From Cryptomeria japonica (Eukaryota > Streptophyta > Pinopsida > Cupressales > Cupressaceae), in assembly GCF_030272615.1 (NCBI RefSeq), contig NC_081412.1:143430247-143494246 (forward strand): DNA of 64,000 nt, given 5' to 3'. Under the pieces are notes generated by a model. The model did no database searches, was not told the origin of the DNA, and was given only the letters and a program-made list of their open reading frames with translations. The translations under genes were made by a program, and so were the position numbers. Shown piece by piece: positions 32,950-45,476 of this stretch. Positions within the stretch are counted from its first letter, which is position 1. The number at the start of each line of letters is the position of its first letter.

Positions 32950-34108
32950 ACAAAACCTTCTATCAGAATGCATAAACCAAATACCAAAATAGAAGATGTA
33001 ACAGTTAAGTGTAAACATAAATTACAACATAATAAACCAACCATCCATAACACATAACACCAAGATTTGTATGTGGAAAACCTGGTAAAGGGAAAAACCA
33101 CAATGGGAAGCCTACCCAAAGTCAGATAATACTTCTACAAAAAGTATGTGACTACAATAAGAGGGGCCTGGACATGTAGGAAGGAACACTGCCTATAACA
33201 CACTTCTCATCATAAAAGGAGCCTCACTAACTACAAAGAAATCCAAACTACAATCCAAAAAGATGATTGAACTGCAAGAATAACATCTCCAGTGCCTGAG
33301 TATAGTTCTGGTTAAGCTCAATACTAGAGGTCTTAAACCTCTTTCACAAACCCAATCCAATCACCTATGATCAACCAAAACCTCTACATATGATTATAAC
33401 ATTATTCGCACATAGATAATCCTATATCCCACATACCATGATCTACAAAGAGATCTTACATCATATATATACCAGCCCGAGACCTAAACAATTAGGTCAG
33501 CCACCTAAAAGATAATACAATAGATCTGTTACATAATCTTGCAAACTAATGATAAACCAGGTCATCCTAAGACCGAAACAACATAATCCAAACAATAAAT
33601 CCAACCGGTGACGCATCGGGAGCATCAACCAACACGTTACACAAATTGGTCCATAACCTAGCAGAATAACCACCAAACCTAAAATAGGTTGCCATAAGCC
33701 AAATGAATCACCAAGAACAACTGGAACATGAAAAAAAAACCATCAACATCCTGATAACCTTCTAGAAGATGCACCAACACCACTTATCAGATTCACCAGA
33801 AGATCTTCAACAAGGCATTGCCGGTAAAACCCTTATCGGTGACCAAAAGGCTTACTAGAATAAATGATAGCTTCCATATCATCAAATCTTGAACCAACTA
33901 AATGTGATACACATCTAGAACACATGAATAGCCCATCCAATCCAAAACTACAAGCCAGACCAAATCGAAGAATACTCGAGATGGTCTCCAGATCAATATC
34001 ATAGTCCAACCACTCTACTAGAAGCCGGTAGACGACAAAACAAATAGTGTTGACATCAATGAAAAAACATCAATGTAACACATAATCAATTCCTCCAAAT
34101 TGCCAACA
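32950..34108 (-). repeat. 3' LTR of element E (truncated outer end)
   Basis: It matches 52993-54133: AAAACCTTCTA, CATAAATTACAACA, ACGTGGAAAACC versus ATGTGGAAAACC, and AATTCCTCCAAATTGCCAACA at the inner end. The first 72 bases of the other LTR (TGTTAGGATAAC through the C-tract complement) have no counterpart on the left. Confidence 0.9.
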
Positions 34109-34121
34109 ATCTCCCCCTTTG
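34109..34121 (-). promoter_or_regulatory. Polypurine tract of element E, with a second tract near 34305-34320
   Basis: On the minus strand CCAAAGGGGGAGAT abuts the LTR start TGTTGGC. A second tract, GTCAAAGGGGGAG, lies about 190 bp upstream in the element sense. The interval 34122-34476 otherwise has no gene. Confidence 0.85.
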
Positions 34122-34476
34122 GCATTGATGGAAACACTAGATGTGAAAAACATCCAAGTGCCAAGAAAATGGCAAACAAGTCTCCCCCAATGGAAGACAC
34201 CCAACAACCTCTCCAAGATGATATGACAATGAATTTGTGAACCAAAAACCAAAATCCCCCTGAGAATGATATCACTTTAAAGATCTATTTTTCACATATA
34301 TATCTCTCCCCCTTTGACATCAATTCTATAAATCTGACATAAACATAAAAAAAAAATCATAAAACCTCTAAACCACACAGCTGACTACTCCCCCTGAGTA
34401 GTAGCGTCAACACAATAATCTAGAATGAATGATAGCACTAATAAATGCATACCAGACTGATGCCAATCAACATCAC

Positions 34477-35900
34477 TCAACTCTCTACCAGAGGGGTAGA
34501 AACTCCCAATCTGTCTCTAAAGTACTCAAATGATTCCTTGGGTAAAGGTTTAGTGAAGATATCTGCAATCTTCTCTTTAGTATTCACATAAACTAGTCTG
34601 ACTTCATTTGCTCCCACCTTCTCCTTTAGAAAATTGTACTTGATAGAAATATGCTTAGTCTTAGAATTAAATACCAGATTCTTTGATATATCAATAGCAA
34701 TAGAGTTATCATGGTGAATAACTACCGGTTCATTACAATCAACCCATATATCCTTCAACATTTGCTTCATCCATAAAACTTGTGTACAATTACTAGCAGT
34801 AACAACATACTTAGCTTCAACAATAGATAAAGAAGTACATGATTGTTTCTTTTTGAACCATGAAACAATTTTCTTTCTGAGAAAGAAATCTCCACCAGAT
34901 GTGCTCTTCCGGTCATCAACATCTCTAGTCTAGTCAGCATTTGTATATGCACATATTGTAAAGTCGTCATCTTTAGGATACCACAAACCATACTCAGTTG
35001 TTCCTTAAAAATTCCTGAAAATCCTTTTCACCACACAATCATGATTCTCTCTAGGATCACTCTGATATCTTGATACAATACAAACAACATTTATTATATC
35101 CGGTCTAGTCTGAGTCAAATATAAAAAACCTCCAATCATATATTTATACCTTGTAGGATTTACTGGAGCTGATACATCTTTCTTTGTCAATTTCTCACTT
35201 TTAACCATAGGGGTACCAATCGATTTAGAATTTTCCATACCAAATTTCTTCAACAACTCTCTAGTATACTTAGTTTGATAGATGAAAATACCTTTATCAT
35301 TCTAAGTAATCTGCAGACCTAAGAAAAAATTCATCTCCCCAATCATAAACATCTCAAATTGATTCTTCATATTTTCAGAGAATTTCATACATAACTTATC
35401 CTCGCCTCCAAAAATGATATTATCAACAAATACTTCAACAATCAATATGTCATCATCAATGGTCTTATAATATAAGTTACTATTAGCATTACCTTTAGTA
35501 AAACCAAACTTCAAAAGATATTTGTCCAATCTAGTATACCAAGCTCTAGGGGCTTGTTTCAAACCATATAATGTTTTCTTTAACCTGCAAACCATGTTTT
35601 TATCATCTGAAAGTGAAAAACCATCAGGTTTCTCAATATAAACTTCCTCTTCAAGATCTTCATTTAAACATAAACATTTAACATCCATCTGATAAACCTT
35701 GTATTTCTTATGGGCAACATAAGCAACAAATAATCTCACAAGTTCAATCCTACCTACCAAAGAAAAAGTCTCATCATAATCAATTCCTTCCTTCAGAGAA
35801 TATCCTTTGCATACTAATATATCCTTATTTCTCACAATTTGTCCATCTTCATTCAATTTATTCCTAAAAAACCCATTTAGTTCCAATAACATTCTTATTT
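34477..35900 (-). pseudogene. pol: Element E pol: reverse transcriptase and RNase H (broken)
   Basis: Right to left, 35892-35302 encodes the RT: GYSLKEGIDYDETFSLVGR, VYQMDVK, GLKQAPRAWYTRLDKYLLK and VFVDNIIFGG. The catalytic pair is Asp-Asn instead of Asp-Asp, which would inactivate the enzyme. 35256-35005 gives LTKKDV, YLTQTRPDI and SRYQSDPRENH, the connection region. 34991-34767 and 34770-34477 give RNase H, with VIHHDNSIAI, KHISIKYNFLKEK and DIFTKPLPKESF. The protein ends GVSTPLVES. Frameshifts lie near 35300, 35000 and 34770. Confidence 0.92.
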
Positions 35901-36296
35901 TTAGGCTGGGGAACTAAAGTCCATGTGTTGTTCTTTTCAATCTAATCTAATTCCTCTTCCATAGCTTTCATCCAACATTCATCTTTACAATCTTCAATAA
36001 TTGATGCTAGTTCAACTTGAGAAATTTAAAACACCTCATCAGTTGCCAACCTTCTTCTTGTCTCCAATGATCTAATCTTCGGAATGATTTAACCTTACAT
36101 ACCGAGGAGACTTCTGACTTTATGTTTCCTTGCTCTGATCTTCGGTCACTGTTGAATTTTTTGATACTACCAAAGTAACTAGTTCAACATTTTGTTCTAG
36201 TACAGGTGCTACCGATTTAGTTTTGATCATCTCCACTTTCAGTTCTCTCTCATAAGTTTTGATTTGACCTTTGACATTAGCACTTTCCACAATTAT

Positions 36297-37344
36297 CTAC
36301 AATCTCTTGTTATAACATCTATATACTTTTATTTCATTAGAATAGCCAATAAATATCTCTTCATCACATTTAGGATCAAAATTTCCAATAGAATCATCTC
36401 TTTTGATATAGCATTTACTAACAAAGATTCTGAAATACTTAACTGGAGGTGTATGACCAAACCATAACTCATAAGGTGTCTTACCAGTGTCTCGTTTGAT
36501 ATGAACTCTATTGAATGTGTATAATATCATGCTCACAACTTATCTCCAATAGATATGAGGCAGATTAACTTCCATCATAATAGTTCTAGCTGCATCCAAG
36601 ATAGTTATGTTCTTTCTTTCCACAACACCATTCTGTTGAGGTGTCTGGGGGGCAGACAACTGTCTCCTTATCTGATGCTTCTCAGAATAATTGTTAAATT
36701 TACTGGATGTGAATTCACCACCCTTATCTAACCTTAAACATTTAATCTTCAACCCTATCTCTTTCTCAGCTTTATCTTTAATGATCTTAAACTTTTCAAA
36801 AGCTTCAGATTTCTCCCTTAGAAAAGCAGCCCACATCATTCTAGAATAGTCATCAATGATTAGCATAAAATATCTATCACCCTGAAAACTCTTAATTCTA
36901 GCAAGACCACATAAATCAATATAAATAAGATCATTAACATCATTAGATTTATCTTGTATACTCTTAAAAGAAGTTCTGACTTGCTTTCCCAATTGACATT
37001 CCTTACAAACTAGATTATAAGCCTTCACAATCCTAGGTATATCTTTAACAATCTTAGTTGAATTGATCTTTACAATGCAGTCAAAATTCATATGACACAA
37101 CCTCTTATGCCATAGCCAACTCTCATCAATTTGTGCAATCAAACATGTCTTCTAACCAGAGTTCAAATGAAATATGTTACCTTTAGTCTGTGTACCGGTT
37201 GCAATCTCCAAACCAGATCTGGTAATGATTTTGCATTTTCCATCCTTGAAGTGTAATTGAAATACCTTATCCACAAACTATCCTACACTCAAAATATTTT
37301 GCCTCAATCCTTCAACATAATAAACATTATCAATATTATGCTTA
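36297..37344 (-). pseudogene. pol: Element E pol: integrase and pre-integrase region (broken)
   Basis: 37142-36540 encodes the integrase: WLWHKRLCHMNF with CKECQLGK (HHCC zinc site), LIYIDLCG (first Asp), LRLDKGGEFTS (second Asp) and TPQQNGVVERKN (Glu). 36536-36297 carries GKTPYELWFGHTPP and FIGYS. Upstream, 37344-37145 encodes the segment before integrase (HNIDNVYYVEGLRQNILSV), cut at 37344 by H. 35900-36296 is the degenerate spacer to RT. All three catalytic positions are kept, but a frameshift near 36540 and stops upstream break the frame. Confidence 0.92.
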
Positions 37345-37669
37345 CCATCTGTTATCACTGTTTTAAAAATGGATGTTCTCAGTCCATAATTGGCTAGGTT
37401 TTTTAAAATTTTGAGTCTAGTATGCCCTAGTTGCTTCAAAATTGTTTTGTCCTAAGGGGTCTAGGGTTTTAGGTCTTAAATCGCTCCTGTGTCTAAGAAA
37501 AACCCTTATATTTCTATTTTTGTGTTACTTTATTCACTTAAAGGAGGGTCCGTTGGTCGTGAAAAGTGTCCCCCTGCCTTCTTTAATTTTTCCTAGGTGG
37601 GTTTATCAATGCATTATCCTTCTATGTCTTTCCTAAAGTTTTAATTTCTTAATCGGGCTCCTAAAATGT

Positions 37670-39010
37670 GGTTTTGATGAGCTGAGATGCCCATGAATTA
37701 CCGATCATGAAGTAGCGAAAGGCATAGGTGGGCCCGACCAGATGGACTGACCATCGGGTAAAAGAGTTGCATCTTGATTGTGATCCAATGGCTCATGTTG
37801 ATTCACTAGCCTGAGATGCATATGGTTTATGTTCTGCGAAGTAGCGAAAACATGTGGTGCGTCCCAGAGACAAGCAGTCTTCCTTGGTTAAAGAGTGATC
37901 AAATTGGAATAGGATCAATGGCTCACATTGATTCACGACCGGGAAATGCATGTTTTACCTTTCGTGAAGTAGCGAAAAGGTGGCGAGTCCCACTAAAGGT
38001 GGTGGTAAAGGTGGTAGATCCAGCTAGCGATGACAGAGCAGTGACGGGGCACTTAGTTGGCAGTCCGCAGTGGGCTCGGGCAAGGTTGTCATAGAAAGAG
38101 TAAACAACGAGCAAGTTCCTGAGATCCGACGGCTCACATGGATTCGCGAAGGTAAGATGCTAGTAAGTTAGTCATTGCGAAGTCGCAAAAAGGCTGGTGT
38201 AGGCCAAAAGATAGGCAGGGCATGAAGTTAAAAGTCGATCATATCTATTTTGATCCAACGCCTCTCATTGTTTCGTGGCTGCAAGCCAAACAAAGATTAA
38301 TGTTTGCAAAATGGTGAAAGACAACTGGACATCACACAAAGGCATGACATGGCATGACAGCTGCTACATTTTATAGAGCTTGATAGTGATGTGTCGAATG
38401 CCACATGGCACTGAAGGATAGTTAAGGGCCCACCTAGGTGTAATCGGCAGTTATGTGGGAATAATAAAGAGAACACGCGACGGATTTAGGGTGGAACCCA
38501 GAGGGGTTTTTCAGAGCTAATGGCTGATTGCCATGTGGCACTTGTTAACCGAAGAATAAATAGAGTAAGTGATTTCCAAATAAAGGGCCCACTTAAAAGG
38601 CTTGAAGCCTGTTAAAAAGTATTCATCTCATGGTCGATCCAATGATTCTCATTGTTTCATGGCCTGAAGGTGCCTGCGGCTTAACCTCTGCGAAATGGAA
38701 AAAACCGTTAGCCATCAAGATGAGGCGTGGTTAGTTAGTAAGGTTGAAGGTCCTGGTTAGAGTTAAAGATTGGGTGTTTTGAGCACGATCTAATTGTTGG
38801 CGCGGCTTCGTGAAAGAAAAATGCACGAGTGTTAAAGCCCATGAAGTCGTGAAAAGGAGGTAGGGCCCGACACTAATGCAAATAGATCAAACAGAGCTAA
38901 AGATAATGTAAGTTCTCGTGATCCAATGGCCAGCATTGCTTCGCGAAAGAAAAGAGCACAAGTTTTATGTTCTATGAAATGGTGAAAGAGCGAAACAGAG
39001 GAAAGACTCA
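37670..39010 (+). repeat. Degenerate repeats with GTAGCGAAA/GATCCAATGGCTCA modules in H 5' region
   Basis: About eight diverged units each open near GATCCAATGGCTCACATTG followed by TTCGCGA-like text, and close with GAAGTAGCGAAAA or GAAATGGTGAAAG. Unit starts are near 37782, 37913, 38123, 38258, 38635, 38788 and 38920, plus a partial near 37705. Spacing is irregular (about 130-380 bp). The region is GC-richer than its surroundings. A possible PBS, TTGGTGCAGAGCG, follows at 39191. The intervals 37350-37669 and 39011-39328 show no gene. Confidence 0.7.
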
Positions 39011-40235
39011 GAGAAGTTATGACCCATTGGAGCCAGTTTTGAATTCGATTTGGTGAATTTAATTCTAAAAAGAAAGTCGAAGCATGCGGAGTTAATTTCT
39101 AAAAATTCAATGCCAACTTGTCCTTATGAGTCTGCATCAACTTGATTGCTAGTATTGTTTCATCAAAGTTTGTTGCAATGCAAATTGGTGCAGAGCGTTT
39201 CTCTTCAGGTGAATAATCAGGTTTTTTGTGCTTTTATTAATAATTCTAGTCTATTTTCAAATATTGTTGTGTGAATTAACTCAATAGAGGTTTGTGCTAG
39301 TTGCTAGTGGTTTAGTTGCTTATTCAGAATGGCACCAAGAAGAGAGTTGACAGGAAAAGTCAATTATCAAGACAGAAACATCTGTGATGATTTTTTAGAG
39401 AAATTAGCCATGTCTACCAATGTCGGGGCTAAGGCCAAAGAGCTAGTACCAAAGAACGCTTGCCTGAAAAATTGGGGATGGCCTATATGATAAAGGTAAT
39501 TGGTTAAGGGACCCTAAAATAGGAATATCAGGGTTAGGAATGTTCAAAGTTGGTTTTGGGCAGAGACATTCCCTAGCTCCTTTTAATAGCATATGGGAAC
39601 TGGATGTAGGAAAGCTTGTGGTCCCAGGTGTTTTCATGGATGTATATCTGTTGACCCTAATTGCACAGAATTATGACTTTGTGGAAAGATGCATCAGGAA
39701 TATAAAGCGATCAATCCTGATTGAAATAAATGAAGATGAATTCAGGAAAGTGTTTAAGCTCAATGAGACCTCCAATTTGTTAGATCCTATTGACTTTGAG
39801 TCATTAGCCTAGGTTTATAATGCACAAAGGGATCATCTTAGGAGTGGCCCATTGAAATAATTTTTTGTTAAAATAGGAGGGTTAATAGTTGTAGGCCCCA
39901 GCACAATGGAACCATTCTCCCTCAATTTATTCACTCTGAGGGCTAAGGGTATGTATTGGGCCTTATGTCAGATCTTTGGAGAGGATGCTGAAAACAATAT
40001 GCCAACACATTACATGTTAATAATTGCACAAATTTTGAACCCCTCCCTAGCAATAACATTTGATTATGCCTCATACCTTGTTGATGCAATTCATAAAGGG
40101 CTAGTAGGGATCAAAAATGTTAAGGTGGATAGACCATTTGGATGGTACTCCATGTTAATGCACATGTTCCTGTTCAAAGGTGTTGATTCCTTTGCAAAGG
40201 AAATGGACTTGATCAAGATAAAGGATAAGGAAGAG

Positions 40236-41356
40236 TGTTGAATACTAAGAGGGGGGAGGTGAATTAGTATACCAAAAAACACTGCACTTAAACACTTAAA
40301 CAGTCTAAAGATAAACCAACAAAATAGTTTAACAGACAGACCGGTTATCACACATGCAAACCAAAATGCAAATAACGCATTCACCCACAAAAGCAATACA
40401 ACCATAAAACAAGATATTTGACGTGGAAACCCAAATGGGAAAAACCATGGTGAGATGGAACTCACAAGTCACTATCTACAGAATAGAAACCAGACCGGTT
40501 AAGGTCTTACAATGTTCTTCACCAGAACAGATCCTGTTAGGAATCTCAATCTCTGTTAGAAGATAAGTCGGATCAAGGACTACCTTGCTAGAGGATTTTA
40601 GATTCACAGAGGTGAACCACCTTGTTAGAGGATTTTACAAAAGGCTTTTGGGCTTACCCGGTTAAGGGCTACTGACTTGTCAAAGATGTGAGTAATCAAC
40701 AAGTGTTTGATCTATCTAATAGCACAGACTGCTCAGTTAGATCCTTGATAGCTCGTTCTTAATGTGCTCTTGCATTACTTCAGTCTTCTACACATTCATA
40801 TTCTTTTCCAATCCTCAACCACCTTAAACCCTAGCCACAACATAAACCCTTTCAACAACAACCTAAAACCCTAGACATGATGTCCTTTTAAAGGAATCTG
40901 ATTTCATGTCGATCCAATAGGATTACATTTCAATTTCCTAGATTCAATGAATCTAGACATACTCAGTAACATGACACAAGAAGCACTGCCAGTGTGTCAG
41001 CACCATCAAACAATTGATGGATTGATAACTCATCACAAAATGTCGGTTGGTAACTCATCACAAAGTATTACCGGTTCATACAAAAATCCGGTTGCCAGTT
41101 TGACAAAAATGAAGAATGGTCGAAATGTGTTATGCCGCTTTAATCCCTCATACCGCTTGAGGTCAACATGTCGCTTTAGATTGGTAAACACATTCTGCAA
41201 AACATCAATAGTCTAATGACTATAATACAACATACTTGCAACATACCGGTTGAAACAAATACCGGTTGTGCTCTAGCTCATACATATAAAGAGGATCTTA
41301 ATGCAAGTGTGTGTCCATCAATGACAATCACAACATAAACATCAAAAATGCCAATA
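40236..41356 (-). repeat. 3' LTR of element C
   Basis: On the plus strand it starts TGTTGAATACTAAGAGG and ends AATGCCAATA, where the expected CA is TA. It matches 46805-47924 closely. It contains the inverted stem-loop array (about 40540-40680) and the inverted GTGG/CCAC motif near 40418-40450. Confidence 0.95.
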
Positions 41357-41370
41357 ATCTCCCCCTTTGG
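41357..41370 (-). promoter_or_regulatory. Polypurine tract of element C, with a second tract near 41632-41645
   Basis: Minus-strand CCAAAGGGGGAGAT directly precedes the LTR. A second tract, GGCAAAGGGGGAGAAG, lies about 270 bp further inside. 41371-41707 otherwise shows no coding sequence. Confidence 0.85.
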
Positions 41371-41707
41371 CATTGATGGCAACACTTAAGGAAATAAAAT
41401 TTTGACATCTAAGTGTTTTACAACAAAATCATGCTTTACATCAAAATCATGCCATTAGCAAAATTGCTCCCCCTAAACATATACAGTATCCCTTAATCAA
41501 TACAATGTATAGCAATTTTGCATATAGAGCATAAACATTGAGATATCAAAGCATATAGCATATATCAAAGCATATAGTGAAATTTTAAATACTAGATACT
41601 TCTCCCCTATACTTCTCCAAAATAGAATACTTCTCCCCCTTTGCCAACAATTACAAAGTACCACTAAACAACCCTGTTTCCATTTGATATATAAAAATAA
41701 TAAAAGT

Positions 41708-44700
41708 TTATGACAATATGGAATAGTACTTGTGAAAAACAGATTTATAGTCCTGCAAGAATTGCTTCATTGATAGAGACCAGGACTCAAGTAGGGAGGT
41801 GGCCACTTCTTTCTCTGTTTGCATCTGGGAGACTTGTTCTTCCATGGCATCAACTGTGCTCATCTCCTGTGTAACTATCAAGGCATCTAGGTTTAGATAA
41901 CACTTCTGAAGAATTTGCAGACATGGAAGTAAAACCAGTTGTAGTTCCTGCAAATCTCTAGACCGTGTGTCGATTTCTTGCTCCATTTTGGTGGACTGGA
42001 TATGAAACCGGTGAACAGTTTTCCCATAAGTTGTGAAGGAATCATAGGGTAGCTTGAATGTGCTCAAGTAAGACTATAAGTCTATTTGAAGCTTTTGCTT
42101 TTGAGCTAGCACATCATCATAGAATAGATGGGGTTGGCAGATTTTGCTAAGTAGCAGATTTCCCTCATCCAAAGCATCCCTTATATCCTTTTGGTCTTTC
42201 TGCAATTCAGACCGGAGCTCATTCAACTTCTTTACCAGAGCAATGTTAAGAGATTTTTGATGCTCTTTCTTGACATTTACCTCAGCTGCTTCTTCCAGGC
42301 ATTGCACCTGATCATCCACTACTTTGCATAGAAGCTTGAGTTTTGCTAGTGATGATTCAGTGTTGGGAAGATTTGTACCGGGTATCAAACTAGTAAGTGT
42401 GTCCATAGCTGCTTGAATTATATCTTGCTCCTTCTTTCTTTGAATGATTTCAAGGCACTCTTGAGCAACCTTGATGCTCTGCATTAGCTCCGATTCACTT
42501 GCAGACTCGAGATCTATAGGACTAGAGAAGTCAGCGGTTTGGCTTGACTCCTGGTTGCCTTCGGAGTCTCCATTTGGGTGCTCTTCTCCAATTCTCCTAC
42601 CTCTTCTACTTTCTTCTTCTCCACTTCTCTCCACTTCTCTACTTCCTTGTCCTCCTCAACCTTTTTCTTTTCTGCTTCCTTCTTCTTCTCCTATTCCTTA
42701 TCTTCTTTTTCCTTCTTCTTCTTTTCATCTTCTAGCTTCTTTTTCTCCTCTTCATCCTTCTTTTTCTTCTCCTCTTCATCATTCTTCTTCTTTTCCTCTT
42801 TAGCTTTCCTCTTCATCCTTTTTTATTTTTCTCTTATTCCTTCTTCTTCTTCTTCTCTTCTTCATCTTTCTTCTTCTTCTCTTCTTCTTCCTTTTTCCGC
42901 TTCTCTTTTTCATCCTTCTTCCTCTTCTCTTCTTCTTCATTTTTCCTCTGCTTGGCCTCTTTCTTTGCAGCTTCCTGACTGTCCTTAGCTTTCTTCTCCT
43001 GTTCAGCCTATTGCTCTTGACCTGTTGCCTCAAATGGTATCTTCTGGGTAACATCTTCTCTATCCAGGGCATCGACATCAATAGGGTCGACCGGTTCATC
43101 AACCAGATTTCCTTCATCATCAAATGCTTCATCCGGTTTGGATATAGTCGGTTCTTTCTCAGCTTGCTGGTTGGCTTCAGCCAATTGATGCATCTTCACA
43201 GCATCTAGGGCATGAGTGTGTGTATCCTTGAGCACTTCCTTACCTTTTCCTTCCAGTAACAGGAGTCTTCTTCTTCTCATGAAGAAAAGACCTTTATACT
43301 TGTTCATTACATCGAACAGTTCTGAATTTGATACATTAGGAAAGTGTTAAGCAAAAACTTTTTCTCTTATTTCCTGGTCCTGCTCTATGGCAATACACCA
43401 TTTATTGTCTAAGGACTTATACAAAGAATCTGGTGTTTCAGATCTAGTTTCTGAAGGGGGCCGGTCATTAATACATAAATATTGAATTATTTCTTTTTCC
43501 ACCACCTCGTTTCCATCATCATTAAAGTCATCAAAATAATCAATTAAATCATTCAATACTTTTGTCCTAATGTTTTTTATAGTTCTTTGACAATGTGTCA
43601 AAGGTTTGTAGGAGGAGATATCTATATTAACCAGTGCTGAAGATGTTGGTTCACTCTTTGTCCTATTTCTTGTCTGTCTCGCCTTTTTGGGCTGCTCCTC
43701 AGAAACAGTTTCTTCTGAGTCCGGAGAGTTGCTTCTGGTCTTCCTCTTTCTCTAGAACACTTTAGCCGGGTGTAGCTTCTATTTTCTTCTTAGCTGGTCA
43801 CCGCTTGGTCACTTTTGGAGTTGCAGTAGTAACTGGTCCTAATGTTGCATGAACTGCCTTTGCCTTCTTTACTACCGGTCCTTTCTCTTTCACTGCTGGT
43901 GGTTCCTCAGTCAGTGCTATCATCTCCAGGTAGGTGTCGGTTCTCTTCACCTTAGGATCAAGCGGTGAGGCAATAAGGGTAGAGGCATACCCTTCCAGCA
44001 TGTTGTACATCACCTCATAGCCCATTGGCTCCACTTCTTCCATTCTAGGCTCAACAGCCTCCATTATACATTTGTCTACTTGGATGGTGAAGCAGATATC
44101 GTCTTCATATTTCTTGATGATGTCTCCTGATATCCTCACTCTTTGGCTCATCTTCCATCTGAACTCATCAAAATACTTGTTCAAAATATCAGGGTAACTG
44201 GTTCCAAGTGCTTCAATGCTTTCCTTGATTTGCTTGGTTATCAGTTGGTCACCAAACCACTGAACGTCTCCTACTCCTAGGAAGTATCCTTGAAAGTAAA
44301 AGAACAACCCAACCAATAGTTGTCCAAAATTGAACCTCAGTACATTATCTTGTTTTATTATTTTCAGGTTCAATAGGAGTTGCCTCTGCATACTGGTGCA
44401 TAGGTCAAATGATGCATCCTCCTTTATCATTCATTAAGTGGCATTTACCACTGCAGCAGATACAAAGTTGATTCTGCTGGCTGAGAACTTCCAGTAGACT
44501 ATCCCCATGTAGGCATACTTAACCAGATCATCCTTGATTGAATTTACAGTCATGCCCCATGAGTCACTCACTGAACCGATGAGCTTGGACATCTCATTTT
44601 TGCTAATACTCCTTAGGGCTGGTACTTCCCCTATATTGCAGAAACTGGTGACTACATGAATTGCCTATGGCATGATATCATCCGTCCTCTCCAAGTACAG

Positions 44701-45027
44701 TTTGTCACCATGGACCCTACTCAGAATAATCCTTATATGATCTTCTATGAAATCCTTTAGGAAGTAAACAACATTCTGAAGTTTCTTCTTCTCCAGAATA
44801 CTATACTCCGGTTTGATCATCTTATCTTGTCCACAAAACAAACCTAGTTGGGAGTGGATGGCTAGAGACCCTAGGTCTTCAATCTTGCAATCTATGTAGT
44901 CTGAAATTCCCTCTTCTACTATAACTCCAGCCGAAATTTGTGATAGGGCATTATACTTTGACTTCCATTGAATAAAACTTTCAGACTCAATAGATGCACT
45001 AGAGCTGGTATGAGATGCGAAAGCCAT
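41708..45027 (-). pseudogene. Element C ORF2; uncharacterised protein of about 1100 codons (broken)
   Basis: It starts at ATG 45027 (MAFASHTSSSASIESESF) and ends at 41708. The N-terminal half holds YNALSQISAGV, RIILSRVHGDKLYLE, IGEVPALRSISK, NVLRFNFGQLLVGLFFYFQG and PMGYEVMYNMLEGYAS. A Pro/Lys linker follows (43800-43920). A block with DLIDYFDDFNDDG lies at 43347-43601, an acidic stretch (KPDEAFDDEGNLVDEPV) at 43008-43307, and a Lys/Glu low-complexity segment at 42650-43010. Helical C-terminal segments are at 42634-42074 and 42067-41708. Stops and frameshifts separate these blocks. The family landmarks agree with B, A and D. No catalytic motif is recognised. Confidence 0.8.
42600..43010 (-). 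repeat. Lys/Glu low-complexity segment in C ORF2
   Basis: The plus strand is a CTTCTTCTT-type pyrimidine-rich run. The minus strand reads EEEEKRKKDEKEKRKKEEEE and similar, a charged single-helix-like segment. Several alternative frames look open across it, on both strands, only because of composition. Confidence 0.9.
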
Positions 45028-45476
45028 TGTAGAAATTTTAAGAACTCAAGAAATACCTTTTAAAACACACGAATTTAGGGCTTTCCGATTCTTCTTCACT
45101 CCTGACTTCATCGGTAGCTAAATCACCGCTTTGTGTTCTCCACTTGACCATTTGCTATTTGAATTTGAATGTCCTTCGTGGTTTCTCAATTTCTCCAAAT
45201 CTCTGCTCAAATCGCCTTTTCGTCGCTCTGCTCTTTGAAAAAAATTTCTTTGCTTGAAAAGTGATAGTGAGAAATGATTTCAAAAATGCCTTTAAACATA
45301 GTCCTCACCTACTGCCATTAATGCTCCTCCATTAGGGCATAAACCCTAATTTGCATTTTTACCGTTTTCGGTCTTCTACCAAGCAAAGGTATCATATACC
45401 GGTTAAGGTCTTTTGCCGATATAAATTGGGGGTTCGAAAACATTTTTTCGTTTGCTCCCCCTAAGCCTTTTGAAGC

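Noticed and set aside
42471-42988. Long Ser/Phe-rich plus-strand frames at 42471-42988
   Set aside because: They are the complement of the Lys/Glu low-complexity part of C ORF2 on the minus strand, which fits the family.
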